Positions 30,552 through 42,200 of a DNA stretch of 64,000 nt are shown in pieces (the stretch's first letter is position 1; every line of letters starts with the position of its first letter). Source of the DNA: JBBQVK01 sp038211735 (lineage in GTDB: Bacteria; Patescibacteriota; Gracilibacteria; Absconditabacterales; Absconditicoccaceae). The stretch lies in contig JBBQVK010000002.1 of assembly GCA_038211735.1 (NCBI GenBank), forward strand, positions 124,001 through 188,000, read 5' to 3'. The notes beneath the pieces are model-generated. The model did no database searches. It was not told the origin of the DNA and saw only the letters and a list, made by a program, of their open reading frames with translations. The translations under genes were made by a program, and so were the position numbers.

Positions 30552-32969
30552 ATGAACGCCAGGAATCTCAAATATATCAAGAAGTTTAACCCAGCGAAAG
30601 CAATTCGCTTGGCAGACGATAAGGTTATGACAAAAGAGTTCCTTTCACAAAGATGAATACCAGTCCCAAGAACCTATGACACGATTAAGTCACGTCAGGA
30701 GTTGTATGAGTATGATTTTACCACTATTTCCAATGCGAAGGAGGATTGATTTATGATTAAGCCCGTAAGAGGAAGTAGGGGAAGAGGTATTTATCGTGTA
30801 CATCTAGTCGATGATCCGAATATCCAATTTGTTTCTCCAGAGGTTGGAGTATTGGAAGGTATGTTTATCAGGCACTCTCCCTACGTAGATCAGCTGTATA
30901 AAGCATCGTGACGTATTACCAATGACACGACACTTAGGAGATATATGGTTGATATATTGGATGGAAAACACTCAATCACGCCGACACAAGAAGATACGAT
31001 AATGATGGAAGAGATATTAATTCCCTGATCGTGATTTGAACAATATTGCGAGTATGGACTTGCTGATATTAGGGTTATTGTGTTTAATCTAATTCCTATT
31101 GCTGCTATGCTCCGTGTGCCTACAGCAAAGTCTGATGGTAAAGCAAATCTAGATAGAGGAGCATTGGGTATGGGAGTCGAGGTTGGTACTGGGAAAATCT
31201 ATGCTATGTACCAAAACGGTAAGATTTATAAAAAAAAATTCCCCGCGCCTTATGCAAACTTCTTACATCAGTATATTCCATATTGGGATGATATCCTTTC
31301 TTATTCATCCAAAATACAATATTTCACCAATCTCGGGTTCTTAGCGCTGGATTGGGTTATTACCGAAGACGGACCGAAATTGCTTGAGATCAATGCGAGA
31401 GCAGGCTTGAAGTTTCAGATTGCTTCGATGCTACCGATTAGAAGTAGATTGGATAAGATAGCGGATATAAAAGTAACTACACCAGAAAAATGAGTAGAGA
31501 TCGCGCAAAGTCTTTTCACTGACCAGAAAACAGAACTACTTACGAGTTCTAAAGTGATCTACCTTAGCCAACACGGAAGATTGAAAATTAAAGGAGAGCA
31601 GAAAACAATTGTAACCGACGTAATCGTAGAAGTTGATCTCAAGAAAAAACGTAATTATATTTCCAAACACCTCTACAAGCGTATGCAAGAATTAGCTACG
31701 ACCAACTCAGTATTGGAATTAACAAGCCAAGGAATACGCCTCAATGATCTTATGCGAAGACCACTTGAAGTGACCGATAGGAACAAAATAGTACTAGGAA
31801 GCGAGGCAGTAACAGACTTCTATGTTAAGCCGATCAACAAGATCACAACATCATTTGATGTTATTGCTCCTGGGCGCTTGCAAAGATCAGAGATCGACCC
31901 GCTACATATTTTAGACGAAAAATTAAATAGACTTAGTAAAATATTAAACACTTCACATATTCTCAAACCAGTTAACTTTCTTGAACAGCTTGACCTATTT
32001 ATTACCCAGCAGTGAAATTATAATCCAATTTTCAAATATAGACGACCGTCAGACACAAAACTTGATGAGGTACACGAACAATTAGGACGATTACAAGAAA
32101 AATATTTTTGACACAACTGACTGCAAAGTGATTTTGCAAAACTTTTCAAAGAGAAGATAGATGAGTTATTTATAAAACTCACTCTCATACGCGCGTATAA
32201 AAAACAAAATCTGGATAAAATATTGAAAACCAATATTGACCTGTACGGCAAGTTAGATCCTGACCTGATAGCTTCTGCTCAAGAGAAAATATTTTTATGA
32301 GAACCAAACAATAGAAAGGATTTGTGACATGTGCTATCTTTGTGAGAAGTAAAAGAGTGTATCTTGAACTATCTCAAAGAAAAATGAATGAAACATGTGA
32401 AAATTGAATTTGACTCAGACAGTTTCTGAAGAATTACTATTATTAGAGGCAAATCTATCAGCATAAGAGTATCGCACAAAGCGTGATTTAGAAAACAAGA
32501 ATTGCTAGCAACACTTGCACACGAGATAGATATCCATGTGATGAGGCATAACGCATGATTGAAATCATGATGGCATCTGTTGAGGAATGGTACAGCATGA
32601 TATATCAAAGACGATGAATGATTAGCAATCATGGCAAGCGAGGAAGTCCTTCCAGATGAGTACGAGAAGAGAGGTATGTATCAGAAGTATTGGCTCTTAG
32701 GTCAGGCTGGCACTAAGAACTTCGCACAACTGGCTGGTATCGCTGGATCATTAACGACTAAGTCATTGATTGGTGTGTTCAAAGGGATTTTGAGAGTAAA
32801 AAAAGGAATTATTGACACCTCAGTAGTCCACCCAGGAGCAATACACTACAGAGATAAAATATATTTGGACGGCTATATAAAAGTTCAAAAACGACTAGAT
32901 GAAGGTGGTAGCAAAGATGATCTTATGATAGGTAAAATAAAGGCGGAAGATTTGAAATATATAAAATAA
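30552..32969 (+). CDS. ATP-grasp ligase / retropepsin-like / DUF1704 (MATCAP-like) metallopeptidase fusion
   Basis: An 805-residue protein with two recognisable catalytic parts. Residues about 1-320 are an ATP-grasp ligase like the alpha-L-glutamate ligase relatives: KAIRLADDKVMTKEFL, IPVPRTYD, MIKPVRGSRGRGIYR and the metal end KLLEINARAGLKFQ. Residues about 335-430 look like a decayed aspartic-peptidase domain (VIVEVDLKKKRNYISKHLYK where DTGA would be expected). The C-terminal part carries HEIDIH at 657-662 and DEGLA near 689, the HExxxH plus QEGLA-like pair of DUF1704 zinc peptidases. Twenty or so TGA codons are read as Gly. A second zincin follows by 9 bases. The substrate is unknown. Confidence 0.75.
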
Positions 32970-32978
32970 AAACGTACG

Positions 32979-34103
32979 ATGTCGATCTGACTTAACTATA
33001 CCCATATCGAACTAGGTGATAGCAGGCGTATATTGCCTAGTTACTTATTTTTGCTGGATCCAAAATTCCGGCCAGTGAACTTGCAATCTCCTGAAATTAA
33101 GAACGAACTATTGGAAGAAATTTCAAACGGGAATCTGAAACGCACTCTTGAAATACCTCGTCAGATGGACTTATTCGATGACCCACTTATTTGGCAGATA
33201 TTGATTGCGTCATATCCATATGAAGTTGAGTTAAAATACCTCCACGCGCAGATCGACAACGATAATTCACGTAATAAAAAGATAATAGCCTTATTTGAAC
33301 AATTTTTTGTAATTAACTACGATAAGATATTGCGTGATTACTGCTCTGAATGTGACAGAGCGCAGATGTTCCAGACAGCGATGGCTACACAAGAATGTTT
33401 TTATAGTTCGCAAGCAGATGCGACCAAAAAATTTATTACATATATTTCTTCTCTCTTGCGTAACCAATGATTTATAGAAGAAGCTGAGGCGTACGAGAAC
33501 TATGCGAACACCAAACTCCATATCTCGTCCGAAGAGGGTATATCTGGAGCCACTTCTGAGATTGGGGATGTAGTAATGATAACGATAGGAAACAACACCT
33601 GTACCACACTTTTCCATGAACTTGCGCATTTCACCAATAGGTTTTTTAGATTTCATTACTATCAAAACTACGACGTCTGTTTCGATAACTATACCAAGAC
33701 GAATGAATGATTTGCAGACTTTGTTGCTTATCACCTTCACCAACAGATCATGGCAGGCGATATTGAAGCGATAGAGACGATGAACACAGATCCGTTATAT
33801 TTCTCTGCATATATTGATGTCTATGCAACGCTTCGTGAAAAATGATCAAACGATAGGAAACATAACTTTGAGATAGTTCGCCACGAGATGAAACGTTTCG
33901 GAGGAGATCTCATAGATGACGCAACCGCGCACTTCTATTTTGAAAGATTTTACAAGTTTTTCCATTACGACCAACACGAATATTTCTATCCCAAAGAGAT
34001 GATGTACTATCTGGGATATGAAGAAATTCGCAAGTTTTTTGTCCATGCGTCCGATAAGAAGCAGCTCTTAACACAGTTGTTTTTGGGGAGGATTTGTGTG
34101 TAA
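32979..34103 (+). CDS. zinc metallopeptidase-like protein (HExxH), partner of preceding fusion
   Basis: A 374-residue protein with HELAH (His213, Glu214, His217) and a likely third ligand Glu243 in NEGFADF, the zincin pattern. The E-G-F/L-A pairing recalls the DUF1704 motif of the upstream protein, so the two may be distant paralogues or act on the same substrate. No signal peptide is visible. The standard frame starts only at an internal TTG; reading TGA as Gly extends it to ATG 32979. About five TGA codons occur. Family assignment beyond zincin is unsure. Confidence 0.65.
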
Positions 34104-34181
34104 ACTATGCAAATCTTATTGTCTGAGAAAACATCTGTTTTTTTTGTTTGCAACTAATTTTTTTATAACTACAATGGGCGC

Positions 34182-34850
34182 ATGACGCTCAAACTCCATT
34201 CAAGCCGACAAAACGTATTAGCTGATCAATTCGATCAGCCATATTTTCTAGAGATCAAAGAGGCGTTGGTGGAGAAGAAAGCAAAAGGAGAGATGGTCTA
34301 TCCTCCTGGGAGTCAGATATTCAATGCGTTTGATCTGACGCCGTTTGAAGAAGTAAAAGTAGTTATCTTAGGTCAAGATCCCTATCACTGAGTAGGTCAG
34401 GCGCACGGACTTTCATTTTCTGTTCCTGACGGAGTGAAGCCACCACCATCGCTTAAAAATATCTATCAAGAAATTCATAACGACATAGGAGGCGAAATTC
34501 CTAAGAGTTGAAACTTAACGAGTCGAGCGAAGCAAGGAGTGTTGCTGCTCAATGCGATCTTAACCGTTACTGCAGGCCAACCAGCTTCACATCAGCATAT
34601 TCCATGGGAGCATTTCACTGACGCGGTGATCCAAGCAATTTCTGATCAGAAAGTTGGTATCATCTTTTTGTTGCGAGGAAATTTTGCGAGAAGTAAGAAA
34701 GAACTTATCGATACTAATAAACATATCGTTCTTGAAGCGCCACATCCATCTCCATTTTCTGTGCACAAATGATTTTTTGGTTGTAAACATTTCAGTACGG
34801 TGAACCAAATTTTAGCGATGGAAGGGAAGGAGGAGATTAAGCGAATGTAG
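34182..34850 (+). CDS. ung: uracil-DNA glycosylase
   Basis: A 222-residue family 1 UDG that removes uracil from DNA. The water-activating loop VVILGQDPYHG contains TGA as its last Gly, which is invariant in the family. LLLNAILTV and the Leu loop HPSPFSVHKGFFGCKHFS are also present, the last again with TGA at Gly. The standard code would cut the protein at the active site. It ends before a bidirectional terminator shared with a convergent gene. Confidence 0.95.
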
Positions 34851-34887
34851 AGAAAGAGATGTAGCAGAACGAAGAGATCTAGTAATG

Positions 34888-34917
34888 AAAAGGACCCATG
34901 CATGCATGGGTCCTTTG
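34888..34917. terminator. bidirectional intrinsic terminator
   Basis: A perfect 13-base palindrome (AAGGACCCATGCA and complement) with A and T tracts. It serves ung on the plus strand and the minus-strand gene whose TGA lies at 34946. Confidence 0.85.
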
Positions 34918-34945
34918 TAGTTCTTCTTTTTAAATTCGCGAGCTC

Positions 34946-35443
34946 TCAGTATTCTATTACTAAGATGCCCGCCATTTTTTGATCTTTCCAATAGTAGCTG
35001 TTACCATTAAGACTTATGAATGGTAGTACTTTATCAATAATTCCAATTCTACTTTCCTCAACCCATTGATGGATGTTGCTCATGGGTAGCGATAGTGTAT
35101 TCTTCCCAATAAACTGCTCTTCAAGAATAACATATGCTAGTTGATGAACAATTGATTTGGCAAAGACTGCTTTCATAGAATCATTCTCAAGAGTAAGTGA
35201 TTCAAACTCTTCAATGGAGAAGGTATCTTGGTCTGCAACGACATTCATGGCCGGCATCTCTATGCTCATGGCAATAGTAGGAGTAGAAGGTCGCGGGTAT
35301 GAATTTAATGCAGTTTGCGTCTTTACACCCATTTGATAATCAATTGTAGCAGGAATTGTATTGTCCAGCGACAAATACAGTACTTGAGCGTGCGATGAAA
35401 TTCCACACAAAAAAAGCAAAAAAAGTGTCAATGTCAGTTTCAT
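34946..35443 (-). CDS. small secreted protein, apparently terminated by TGA
   Basis: A 165-residue protein with a signal peptide (MKLTLTLFLLFLCGISSHAQ, within it the AQ cleavage site) and a mature beta-rich part. It is not recognised. No TGA occurs inside, and the reading frame meets TGA at 34946-34948. Under the Gly code it would run on through the terminator hairpin and about 150 codons antisense to ung before a TAG near 34480, which is implausible. The terminator sits just behind the TGA, so the gene looks as if written for the standard code and probably arrived recently. The Bacteroidota-like signal peptide is consistent. Confidence 0.65.
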   Translation of the reverse strand: MKLTLTLFLLFLCGISSHAQVLYLSLDNTIPATIDYQMGVKTQTALNSYPRPSTPTIAMSIEMPAMNVVADQDTFSIEEFESLTLENDSMKAVFAKSIVHQLAYVILEEQFIGKNTLSLPMSNIHQWVEESRIGIIDKVLPFISLNGNSYYWKDQKMAGILVIEY

Positions 35444-35477
35444 AAAGAGTTAATTTTTGTCTGTTAACGATTTAAAT

Positions 35478-35505
35478 AATATATTGATTAACTCTCTGAA
35501 GTCAA
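35478..35505 (-). promoter_or_regulatory. promoter of the secreted-protein gene
   Basis: On the minus strand TTGACT (35505-35500), a 16-base spacer and TATATT (35483-35478) precede the start codon at 35443. Confidence 0.6.
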
Positions 35506-35536
35506 TATAAAGGCATTTCTTTAGTAGAAGGAATAA

Positions 35537-36427
35537 ATGCCTGATATCTTCATCTTACAGCTTATATACTGGGGAAGTTACGTGGTAGCGTTCTTTTGTA
35601 TTGTTCGATTTTTGAGGGCGATTCGCAGAAGAAAGTTTTTGCGTATGTTATTTTGGGGTGTGGTCTGAGGGTTGTTTATCCGAACAAGATTTATCGAACC
35701 GCAACAGATTCAAGTAAAATATACGACAATAGATATTGGAGTAGATAGTAAAGTAGTACTAATTTCAGACTTACATCTTGGTGTGTACAACGATCGAGTA
35801 CTTTTGCAAAAAGTAGTTAATCAAATTAATCGTCTCAAAAATATTGATATGGTCTTGATAGCAGGTGATCTGACGTATGAACCGTTGCCTGATCAACCAT
35901 TGGATGAGTTGTTTGCGCCTCTTCGTGATTTGGAAGTCCCTGTCTATGCAGTCTTGGGGAATCACGATGTGCAAATGCCATGACCAGATCTAAAATTAAA
36001 TCTTATCAGAGCGTTAGAAAAAAATAATGTGACATATCTCAATAATGATATTATAAAAACTTCCAACTTTTTGCTCGTGGGACTGTGAGATCACGATAAC
36101 GCAGATGACGAGGTCTGGTTACTCAATAAACTTAGCCCGCTCAATAAAGTGGTTGTCTTAACCCATGATCCAGACACAACGCTTGATTATATCAATGATA
36201 ATGCAGACGTAACGTTAGCTGGACACACACATTGCGGCCAGATCAGACTGCCATTTATCCGAGATCGCGTCAAAAAATATATCATTCCTGTGGATGGAGA
36301 TTTCGATAAAGGACTGGCGCAAGAAGAGCATACACGCTTGTATATTACGTGTGGGATCGGAGAAGATATCTTACCAATGAGATGGAGAGATACGCCTACG
36401 ATAGATGTAATCTCTTTGGGGCAGTAG
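35537..36427 (+). CDS. membrane-anchored calcineurin-like phosphoesterase
   Basis: A 296-residue dinuclear-metal phosphoesterase of the YaeI/YkuE-like type. One membrane helix lies near residues 8-26 and another hydrophobic stretch near 38-52. The catalytic motifs are SDLHLG, AGDLTYE, LGNHD, VLTHDPD and LAGHTHCGQIRLP. Related enzymes hydrolyse UDP-diacylglucosamine or act on membrane lipids; the precise substrate is unknown. A Shine-Dalgarno-like AGAAGGA lies just before ATG 35537. Three TGA codons occur. Confidence 0.85.
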
Positions 36428-36533
36428 TTTTTGTATGGTGGATTTTCATATATTGCACTTTTCTTATTTTATTTTTCTCTTGCAGCGCGTACTGGCATTC
36501 GTACGATAGATTTATTTATTGGTTATTGTTTGC

Positions 36534-37265
36534 ATGCATCTATTTATCACCAAGCCAGCTGTCGACGGGAAAAAACTTGTGATTACGGAAGAACGTCTTG
36601 TGCATCAGATAAAAAATGTCCTTCGTCTAAAATCTGGAGAAGAGTTTCAGGTACAAAATGACGATCTACAAACAAGCAATAGGCGAAATGTCACGTTGGA
36701 ATCTGTAACGGATCAGATAGTTCTGACGACGATTGTGGGATCAGTACAAAAAATAAAAAGCGTTTCTAGGATTGGTCTGTTAATTGGTCTTCCAAACAAA
36801 TCAGATAAGTTAGATGTAATTGTGCAAAAAACTACCGAAGTGGGAGCAGATAAAATCATTTTCCGACCAGCACAAAGATCTGAACTTCGTACGATAGAAC
36901 CCAATAGAATGGAAAGGTTAGTAAAAATCGCTCGTGAAGCGAGTGAGCAGGCGAAGAGATGGTTTGTGCCAGAAATATTATTTGTGCCTACAATTAAGTG
37001 ATGGCCGTGGCTACAAGAGCATAGACTCGTGGTATTTGATTTTGATGGAGCCGTAATAGATAACTGACTGTCGGAAGATCTTAAAGAAGGGAAATTATAC
37101 GGGGTTATTGGCCCGGAAGGAGGCCTGCATGCAGATGATCTAGCAGTTTTGGAGCCATCTATCATCAAGACAATTTCATTGTGAGAAAACGTATTGAGAA
37201 CCGAAACGGCTGCAATTGTTGCTGGATGGGTGTTACATAATTTTGTGAATAGAGAAATAGTATAG
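36534..37265 (+). CDS. rsmE: 16S rRNA (uracil-N3)-methyltransferase
   Basis: A 243-residue SPOUT-class enzyme that methylates U1498 of 16S rRNA. The N-terminal PUA-like domain ends with RLKSGEEFQV; the trefoil-knot domain has VQKTTEVGADKI, SEQAKRWF, GVIGPEGGL and LGENVLRTETAAI. Three TGA codons occur, one in the SLGENVLRTETA motif where Gly is expected. ATG 36534 starts the conserved MHLFI; upstream in-frame codons are not needed. Confidence 0.9.
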
Positions 37266-37281
37266 GTGAACAGTTTCTATC

Positions 37282-39135
37282 CTACATATTTTTTAATCAG
37301 TTGTATGTGACTATTTTGTCTACTAATTTTTTTATAGCTTCGTTTTTTTGATTGAGAGGGAGAAACTGTGGCGTCGTATCTCACAAATTTTCATCACTAT
37401 AACTCTCTGATTCAATCATGTTCGATTCACTCTCTAGGGGAACATTGATGAGAAGATCTATTTCTTCTACATACTTTTCCAGTTGTATAAATTTATCTTC
37501 AGCTAATGATCAATACTTTTCTTTTAGAACTCCTTTAGTTCCGCTAATCCGTTTCTTGCAAGGAAACGCAGGAAAATGTTTTCTACTTTTTCTCATTCTG
37601 TCATATCGATCTAGCACGACATACTGAAGGGCGTGTATAGAGAGGAGTATATCTAGATTCATGAGGAGAGTAGTTGTTTTTTTGTTATCTCTAGATCATA
37701 AATCACTGCCGCTCATAAGAGTGTCTATCTCATCAATGAACTTTTTATACGGGTTGAATGTTTGATCAGGACTGTTCTTTTTGTAAGCAGTAAGGAGCTT
37801 ATGAACATAAGAGATATCTCGTTTGTTTCTATCGTTTCTTAGGTGTTCTTTGATATCACGACCAGTTCTTCTCCAGACAAGATCTACTAGGTCATGCACT
37901 CTATTCAATTGTTGTTTTTGTGTCTGGACAGTATTTTTTATCTCTTCTTGGTCGCCGATTCTTTTTAACAATTCGTTTTCTGCTCATCGTAAAATATTTC
38001 TAGCCCTTTCAGGATGTGTTTCTTTTCTGAGTTTTGTAATCGATCTATCTAGTATAGTAACGAGATGATGATTTTTTCTATCTTCTAGTATTGTTGTAAT
38101 ATGATCAAGAACTTCAGGAGTAGGGAGCGAGTTTTTATCTTTGATATTTATCCTAATTGTATGTAGTGTATGAAGTAAATTATCTCGCAACTCCAAATCT
38201 TTCTGTGCTCATTGGGTTGTGTGATGCTGGCTTCTGAGAAAAGAAATTATATTACTATAGATTGAAAGAAACTTCTGCGTGTGAGGAGTTTTTTTGCCAT
38301 CTGAATTTGGTGTAGTCACGGTCCTGTATACAAATATTTTTCATGCGTGGTCCGGATGCGTGCACATTTGTACTCTCCGCGTAGCTCTCTTGTTGAGGCG
38401 TTCGAGTGGGTGAGTGGTACGTATTACTTCTTTGAAATAACTTATATCCTTGCTCAGTTGTGCAATTGAAGTAGTAGTTAAGAGTTGTTTCGATGTGTTT
38501 GCTTTGTTATATTTCCCAAGTTTGTGCCATGTTTCCAAAGGTATTTTTTCGATATCGAGAGGAATGTATTTTGTAGCTTCTTGTTGCAATTGATCAATAT
38601 CCCATCCCATCTCTTTTGACATTTCTTGCAATGGCTCTCGCGCTAGATAGTTATACTCCTTTTCATCACCGTAGGTTGCTTGTATGAGGTCATAAGGATT
38701 ATTCCAATTGATAGATGCTTGTCTACGCTCGGGAAAATAACTACGTAATGGTTTGTAGGTAAAGGGAGAGTTCTTTTCGCGTTCTGTAATTTGATTTTGA
38801 GTAAGTTCATCTATTGGCTCTACAAAGTGTTCTTGATAGTCAGCAATCTTTTTGCAGAGTTGGGTTTTCTTGGTCGACAAACGTTGTATCTCTTTTCGCA
38901 CAATTGCTTTCAGCAGGGGGGCATCTGAAGTAGAAACTCAATCTTTTGTATCAAGTACTTTTGCCAACTGAGCAGTAATTTTATCTAGTTTTTTATAGTA
39001 TGACTCTTGGGTCGGTATGATTATATCGTCTAATTGTTTTTTAATATAAAAAAGTAGCTCTTGTTTTTTATTTGCTGCGGTAAGAGCATTTTTATCTGCT
39101 AGATATGTTTCTTGAAGTTTAGGTTCGGGACTCAT
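37282..39135 (-). CDS. large charged helical protein of unknown function
   Basis: A 617-residue minus-strand protein that exists only under the Gly code (TGA at 38938, 38341, 38196, 37984, 37696 and others, all in one frame). It is dominated by long charged helices rich in Lys, Glu, Gln and Leu, with predicted coiled coils over residues about 10-90 and 330-480. There is no signal peptide and no known motif. A cytoskeletal or scaffold role would fit the composition but is not shown. It is divergent from ileS. Confidence 0.7.
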
Positions 39136-39277
39136 TAGAGAGAACTATTGACAAAGATTAAATATAGTGTATTGTATCTATTTATCGGTAGAAAGCAAGG
39201 CAACTCCTGTTGCAACTTCCTGCCAGATACCTATAAATTCCGTCTACAATAAGCCCTTTTACTGAGTTTGCTACAGT

Positions 39278-42200
39278 ATGAATCAAGTCCAGCTCATGGA
39301 AGAGATATTAGAATATTGGCGTAAAACCAATGCTTTTCAGCAGTCCATTGCTACGAGATCTCCAAAGATGCCCTTTAAGTTCTATGATGGACCTCCCTTT
39401 ACGAGTGGAGATCCTCATTATGGACATCTTTTGCAGTCGGCAGTAAAAGATATGGTGCCTAGATGGATGACGATGAGGGGATATCGTGTAGAACGCAAAC
39501 GATGATGGGACTGTCACGGAATTCCTGCAGAAAATTTTGTAAACAAACAATTAGGAATTACTTCTAGAAAACAGGTCGAAGAAGAATTTGGTATAAAAGC
39601 ATACGTAGAAGCGTGTCGCGCGATGGTAAGCAATGTCAACGATAACCGAAAACGGTTCGTCGATCACGTTGGTCGTTGGGTAGATATGGAGCATGCGTAT
39701 TTCACCATGTCCAATGAGTTTATGGATTCAGTGATCGCAGTGTTTGCAGATCTGTATCATAATAATTTAATCTATAAGTGATTTAAAGTCCTTGGCTATT
39801 CACGGGCATTGTGAACGTCATTATCAAATAGCGAAATCGCAGAAGGATATGAAGATAGGCAAGATCCTGCAGTGACGGTGAAGCTACAACTACATTGTCC
39901 GAAAATAAATGAAGAGTCAAAATATGAGATGACCGAAGATTGATTTGTAGAATGTGTTGTTGGGTTAGTTAAAGATGAAAAAGGAAGATATGGGATGATT
40001 TATCAAAGCGAGAGCAGTCAGCGATTTTTCCCAGGTGGGAAGGTCGATAAAGGTGAGAGTGCGTTTGATGCATTGACGAGAGAGGTCAAAGAAGAAGTAG
40101 GATTGAACGTTACTGAAGGCAAACTGTTGGGACACGTAAAAATTATCCATAACGATAAACCATGGAGGTTACATTACTTCGAAATAGAAACGACAGGACA
40201 TCCTCATATCAAAGAACCAGAAAAACACGCTGAACGAAAATGGATAGAACAAATTCCTTCTGAGAACGAATTATGATTTTCTATTAAAATTGAAAATATT
40301 ATTATAGATGACGTTGATCAGATCAAGAATGAGTTTATAGACTACTATTTATTTTCTACTGGAATTATTTCTCTACCTGGTGCTAGTGAAGGACCAATGC
40401 ATCTCTTAGCATGGACGACAACTCCACGAACACTCCCAGCAAATATGTTTGCGGCAGTTCATAATGATATAAAATATGTGACGATTTTTGATCCTGCTGA
40501 AAAAGAGTATTACATTTTAGCGGAGTCATTACTGAAACAGTACTATAAAAACAAAGAAGATTATATTGTAGTTTATGTATGTAAGGGGAAGTCACTAGTC
40601 GGACTGCATTACAAACCCTTATTTGACTACTACTATAAAGCACCAACTATCGACCCTGCCTATCACGCGCAAGTCCATCGCGTCTTGCATGCTGATTTTG
40701 TGACAGAGGAGGCAGGGACAGGGATTGCGCATGAAGCGCCAGCGTTTGGAGAGGACGATTATGCGTTAGTTTCTTCGATTTTACCGAAAGACACACCTAA
40801 AGAGTGGCTGTTTAATCCAGTCAATGACTATGGAGCATATACTGATGAAATTACTGATTTTGCAGGAATGAATGTATTCGATGCAAACAAAGAAGTGATC
40901 AAAAGCTTGAAAGATCGCGGACTTCTTGCAAAGCTTGAAACGATCAACCATAGCTATCCGCACTGTCCACGTACTGGAGAACCATTAATCTATAGAGCAT
41001 TGGAAAGTTGGTTTGTCAAAGAAGAGGAACTCAAAGCAAAAACAGTTCCCGCTGCAGAACAGATAAATTTCGAACCGGCTGCTATCAAACATAGATTTAT
41101 CGATACGTTAAAATCTGCACCAGATCGAAATATTTCTAGAACAAGATTCCGAGGAGCACCACTACCTGTACGAGAGTGTACCAAGTGTGATGCACGTGAA
41201 GTGCTCGGAAGCATCGCTGAGATAGAACAAAGAAGCGGACAGAAAGTAATCGATCTCCATAGACCATATATCGATGAAATTATGTTCCCTTGTGCATGTG
41301 GAGGGACCATGAAAAGAATCCCAGAAGTATTGGACTGTTGGTTTGAGTCAGGAAGTATGCCGTATGGGCAGGATCACTGGATGAAATGAAAAGAACAAAT
41401 TGACCCAAAGGAGTGAGGGCAGCAAGCAGTTAAATCTCTAGGGTTTGACGAAGGAGGGTATAGTGCTATTCTTGCATGAGAGAAGACGAAGACCTATAGA
41501 CTGTGAGATAAATTCCTCAATAGATTTACTAAAGGAGATAGAGTTGCATTGGTTCGTTCATTGAATGAACAGCAGTTCTGAGTTGCTGAAATTCAGTCAA
41601 TTTCTATAATTTCATTTGACGAAATACCTTTGATTACCTCGTGACATGCATCATATGATTCAGTCCAAGATAAAAAGATTAAATTCAAACACTACTATGG
41701 TAAAGAGATGTATGATAAAGATATTATAACTGTTATAGATTTCGTTCTTACGCTTGAACAAGCGTGATCATCATCGCTTGCGCATTGTGAACCATTTTCT
41801 CCAACTGCAGACTTCATTGCTGAAGGACTCGATCAAACCAGAGGATGGTTTAGGTCGTTACACGTCATCAGTCAAGCATATATGAATACGATTGCATTCA
41901 AAAACGTCGCAGTGACGTGAATGATCTTGGCGGAAGACGGGAAAAAAATGGCCAAGAGTAAGCAAAACTTTCCTGACCCAAGAGGATTACTTGAGCAGTA
42001 CGGGGCAGATGCATTTAGATTATATGTGTTATCTTCTCCCGTAGTGAGGGCAGAGCCATTGAGATTTAGCGAAAAAGGGGTGGAGCAGGTATTGAAAGAT
42101 TTTGTAATTCCATTGCAGAATGTGTGGAACTTCTTTGAGACGTATGCGAAAGTAGATAATTGGAAGGCGACTGGTGCCGAAATATATTTCATGAGACATG

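Noticed and set aside
34477..34945. C-terminal extension of the secreted protein beyond TGA 34946
   Set aside because: It would be translated through a terminator and antisense to ung, and contains no plausible domain; TGA as an original stop explains the site better.
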